From contig RECI01000164.1 in NCBI GenBank assembly GCA_007694095.1, forward strand, positions 1 through 64,000: a stretch of 64,000 nt of DNA, read 5' to 3'. Below, one piece after another: positions 60,501 through 64,000 of this stretch (its first letter is position 1; each line of letters opens with the position of its first letter). Made by a program: the position numbers and the translations under genes. Source of the DNA: Balneolaceae bacterium. Lineage in GTDB: Bacteria > Bacteroidota > Rhodothermia > Balneolales > Balneolaceae. The notes beneath the pieces were generated by a model, which was given only the letters and a program-made list of their open reading frames with translations, did not search any database and was not told the DNA's origin.

Positions 60501-61208
60501 ATGGCTATCTTGCAAACCAAAAATCTGTCAAAAGTTTATAACCCGGATACAGTTCCGGTTCATGCACTTCGTGATGTATCCATTACCATCGATAAAGGAG
60601 AATTTACAAGTATAGTAGGCCCCTCAGGGTCAGGAAAAACTACACTTTTGAATATGCTAGGCGGACTCGATAAACCCACGTCAGGTAGTGTCTGGGTCAA
60701 TGGAGAAGAGATCACGAGCATGAAAGAGAGTAAACTCATCGATTTTCGACTGCATAACATTGGATTTGTATTTCAGCATTATAACCTGATCCCAGTATTC
60801 ACCGCACATGAAAATGTTTCATTTATCATGCTGCTTCAGAACAGGAGCAAAAAGGAGATAAGGGAGCGGGCCGACGACCTTCTCGAGCAAGTTGGACTTG
60901 GTGACAGAAAAAATGCTCGTCCGGTTCAGATGTCGGGGGGTCAGCAGCAGCGAGTGGCAGTTGCCAGGGCACTTGCATCAGAGCCAAAATTTATTCTGGC
61001 TGATGAACCGACTGCAAATCTTGATTCAACCTCTGCCATGAATCTGCTCGATATCATGAATAAAATGAACCGGGAACAGAATGTTACCTTTGTTTTCTCC
61101 ACGCACGATCAGCGGGTGATTGACCGCGCCCGACGTGTGATCACAATGGTTGACGGGGCAATCCATAAAGATGAGTACCGGGATGTGGAAGAAACAGCAG
61201 AAAATTGA
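60501..61208 (+). CDS. ABC transporter ATP-binding protein (LolD-like)
   Basis: Walker A GPSGSGKTT, signature MSGGQQQRVAVARAL, Walker B FILADEPT. Confidence 0.97.
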   Translation: MAILQTKNLSKVYNPDTVPVHALRDVSITIDKGEFTSIVGPSGSGKTTLLNMLGGLDKPTSGSVWVNGEEITSMKESKLIDFRLHNIGFVFQHYNLIPVFTAHENVSFIMLLQNRSKKEIRERADDLLEQVGLGDRKNARPVQMSGGQQQRVAVARALASEPKFILADEPTANLDSTSAMNLLDIMNKMNREQNVTFVFSTHDQRVIDRARRVITMVDGAIHKDEYRDVEETAEN

Positions 61209-62379
61209 TCTGGTGCCGGGAATCCTGCCGGCACTGGTCGTCATTATTCTTATTGTGCTGCCGGCTGATATGATCGCACAGCGAGGCGATAATTTCTGGA
61301 TCAGGGGTTATCTGCAGACGAACCCGGTACGGATATCAGCTGATCTGCCGGAACCTTTTGGTGAACAGGTGTGGATGGAATACCGTTTGCAAAACCGGAT
61401 GAATGTAGCCTGGTACACCACACCAAACCTCACATTTCACTGGCAGATGAGAACCCGGTTCTTTGCCGGAGATCTTGTGAAGGATTTTCCTGCATATGGT
61501 GATGGTATTCACTCAGACGACGGCCTTGTGAACCTCTCATGGATGATAGCCCGCGAGAATAACTGGCTTTTGCATTACATCCCCGACCGCCTCTATGCCG
61601 AATGGGATAAAGGTGACTGGAATGTAAGAGTTGGCCGGCAGCGGGTGAACTGGGGAGTAACCATGGTTACCAATCCGAACGACATATTTAACATTTACTC
61701 ATTTTATGATTTCGACTATCCGGAACGCCCCGGGAGTGATGCCATACGGATTCAGCGTCATATCGGCTTTGCATCAAGGTTTGAGATTGCCATCAGCCCG
61801 GCCAGGGAGCTGGAAAACAGTGTGGTCGCTGCACTTTACGGGTTTGATCTTCGGGGTTATGATGTGCAGCTTATCGGTGGTTACTACCGCGAAAGGCTGG
61901 CTTTGGGCGGCGGATGGGCGGGTGATTTCAGAGGTGCAGGCCTGAAAGGAGAAACCATGTTCTATACCGATATCAACCCTGTTGACGGCGAAAGATCTTC
62001 CAATGTTATCATTGCCACATCTGTAGACTATATGTTCGAAAACAGCCTCTTTCTGGTTGCTGAATTTCTGTTTAACGGTGATGGCGGAAGGGAAGAGTTT
62101 ACACTATTAGCAGATACCTTTACCCCGGATAACCCATCATTTTCTAAATACCAGTCAACCATTAGTATGTCTTATCCCATTCATACCCTGGTGGATGGAA
62201 CCCTGGCAGCAATCTGGTATCCCGATGAAAAGGCAGTGTTTATCAGTCCTTCAGTTACGTGGTCGGTTATCGAAAACCTCGATTTCAGAATGGTTGCACA
62301 GTTCTTTACCGGCAGTGATGATTCCATTTTCGGAACAGCCGGAAATATTATTACAGCCTCGCTGAAATATAATTTTTAA
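61171..62379 (+). CDS. outer-membrane porin-like protein, overlaps the ABC ATPase gene
   Basis: signal peptide, WNVRVGRQRVNWGVTMVTNPNDIFN porin-like motif; ATG at 61171 (TTG at 61150 in track). Confidence 0.75.
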   Translation: MSTGMWKKQQKIDLVPGILPALVVIILIVLPADMIAQRGDNFWIRGYLQTNPVRISADLPEPFGEQVWMEYRLQNRMNVAWYTTPNLTFHWQMRTRFFAGDLVKDFPAYGDGIHSDDGLVNLSWMIARENNWLLHYIPDRLYAEWDKGDWNVRVGRQRVNWGVTMVTNPNDIFNIYSFYDFDYPERPGSDAIRIQRHIGFASRFEIAISPARELENSVVAALYGFDLRGYDVQLIGGYYRERLALGGGWAGDFRGAGLKGETMFYTDINPVDGERSSNVIIATSVDYMFENSLFLVAEFLFNGDGGREEFTLLADTFTPDNPSFSKYQSTISMSYPIHTLVDGTLAAIWYPDEKAVFISPSVTWSVIENLDFRMVAQFFTGSDDSIFGTAGNIITASLKYNF

Positions 62380-62573
62380 ACTAATGAAGATTTCATACAA
62401 TGATTATTTATAAGGTTCTGCTTTTTTTAACCTTGAACCTTGAATTAATTTGTAGCCAAAGGTGATGATTTATGTACCTGGAGACAATTTGCCGTCTGCT
62501 GACTCCTGAATGCTGTCTGCCAATTACCTTCATCCATCTGCTGAAACGGTGGATTTAATCAAATAAATATGCC

Positions 62574-63794
62574 ATGTACCTGAAACTTGCCTGGAGGAAT
62601 ATCTGGAGAAATAAACGGCGGACACTCATCACCTTGAGTTCCATTCTGTTTGCAGTGGTTTGCGCTCTTTTTATCGAATCAATAGAAAGAGGTTCGCACG
62701 ATCTTACTGTAGAAAATATGACCCGTTTCCATACAGGATATCTGCAGGTTCAGGATTTTCGCTTCGAAGATGAGCCCTCTCTTGATAATTCATTTTACTA
62801 TGATCCCGAATTCTTTGGTTCCATTGAAGAAAATGTGGAGGGGATTGAATTTACGGTTCCCAGGATTGATGGCTTTATGCTGGCTGCAGGAGAGGAGCTA
62901 ACACGTCCCGCAATGGTATTGGGCATCCTTCCCGGGCGCGAACAGAGGCTAAATGGCCTTGTAGACAGGCTTGTTGAAGGGCGATTTTTTAATGAGGGGG
63001 AGAGTACAGCCGTAGTGTCACAAGGGTTGGCAAGCCGGTTGAATGTTGCTGTGGGTGATACTTTGGTCCTTCTTGGTCAGGGGCGTTTCGGGATGTCAGC
63101 AGCGGGAAAATATTATATCAGTGGCATCGTAAAATTACCGCTGCGAGAGATGGACAATCAAACCATTTATCTCTCAATAAGTGAAGCACAATGGCTCCTT
63201 TCTGCCGAGGGCTATATTACTTCCTTGTTGATAACACCCGAATCGGCCGCCCAGGTGAACATATTAGCAGAAGCTTTGTCGCAGATTTTTGAGGGTACAG
63301 AGTATCGGGTGCTTACATGGCGCGAAATGATGCCAGAACTTATTGAAGCACTTGAATTCGATAAAGCAGGTACACGGATGTTTATGGCAATCCTTTATGT
63401 AGTGATTGGTTTCGGAATTTTCGGAACTATACTCACTATGACCCTGGAACGCCTGCGCGAATTCGGGATACTGCTTTCTGTAGGCATGAAACGAATGAAA
63501 CTGGCGGCTGTAGTATTTATTGAAACCTTGCTTATTAGTATTCTGGGTGTACTGAGCGGATTCGGACTCGGCCTGTTTTTAATCATCTATTTTAATATCA
63601 ATCCTATTACAATTGGCGGTGATGGGGCGGAGTACATGCTGGATATGGGATTTGATCCGATTCTTCCAACAGCCATTGCACCAGATATCTTTTTCTATCA
63701 GGGCAGTGTAGTATTTCTCATTACACTGGTGATAAGTTTGTATCCATCATTCAAAATTCTGAGGCTTAACATAATTGAAGCGGCAAAGAAATAA
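62574..63794 (+). CDS. ABC transporter permease A2 (paralog of 57981-59201)
   Basis: YLKLAWRNIWRNKRRTLITLSSI; GDTLVLLGQGRFGMSAAG matches A1. Confidence 0.93.
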   Translation: MYLKLAWRNIWRNKRRTLITLSSILFAVVCALFIESIERGSHDLTVENMTRFHTGYLQVQDFRFEDEPSLDNSFYYDPEFFGSIEENVEGIEFTVPRIDGFMLAAGEELTRPAMVLGILPGREQRLNGLVDRLVEGRFFNEGESTAVVSQGLASRLNVAVGDTLVLLGQGRFGMSAAGKYYISGIVKLPLREMDNQTIYLSISEAQWLLSAEGYITSLLITPESAAQVNILAEALSQIFEGTEYRVLTWREMMPELIEALEFDKAGTRMFMAILYVVIGFGIFGTILTMTLERLREFGILLSVGMKRMKLAAVVFIETLLISILGVLSGFGLGLFLIIYFNINPITIGGDGAEYMLDMGFDPILPTAIAPDIFFYQGSVVFLITLVISLYPSFKILRLNIIEAAKK

Positions 63795-63823
63795 AATAAA
63801 TACTCATTTAATTTAAATTAGTC

Positions 63824-64000
63824 ATGAAAATATTAGCTGCTATCGCCTGGCGGAATATATGGCGCAATCCGGCTCGAAGCGGGGTGCTTATTGCCGCCAT
63901 TGTTGCCGGGCTTTGGGCAGGTATTTCGGTTTCGTCGCTTTCAAACGGTCTTATTGTTCAGAGGTTTAATAATCTCATTGAGCAGGATCTGACCCATCTT
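63824..64000 (+). CDS. ABC transporter permease B2 (paralog of 59240-60460), truncated by window end
   Basis: MKILAAIAWRNIWRNPARSGVLIAAIVAGLWAG. Confidence 0.9.
   Translation, partial: MKILAAIAWRNIWRNPARSGVLIAAIVAGLWAGISVSSLSNGLIVQRFNNLIEQDLTHL

Overview
The window looks like a chromosomal segment of a Bacteroidota/Balneolota-like bacterium (inferred from gene content: many TonB-dependent receptors and OM barrels, SPOR protein, GbsR, LytTR). Most of it is ordinary: mgtE, lgt, gltX, an argF-argG-argH operon, MscS, GH18, PNP, DivIVA, YggS, Nif3, rnpB, smpB, a site-2 protease, arginine deiminase and a LolA/FtsX-type ABC cluster. No prophage, intact CRISPR array, tRNA or rRNA was recognised. Strongest observations: (1) a ParM-like actin ATPase (14421-15434, -) whose phosphate-1 motif (LGLDIGNAHT) is at the C-terminus instead of the N-terminus, i.e. 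an apparent circular permutation; (2) a complete ribosome-mediated arginine attenuator (25089-25219): a 20-aa leader peptide with four consecutive Arg codons plus mutually exclusive pause, antiterminator and terminator hairpins upstream of argFGH; (3) an RNase P RNA whose P3, P12 and P19 helices carry near-identical TCCCGACAAGCWTGTCGGGA palindromes; (4) a relic of cas1 (8834-9001, -) beside a nucleotidyltransferase gene pair; (5) families of modular palindromic repeats, one of which supplies the stop codon of a LytTR gene; (6) a perfect 16-bp-arm operator-like palindrome directly upstream of a GbsR-type regulator that heads a LolA/ABC operon with duplicated permease pairs. All calls come from reading the sequence; no database search was run.
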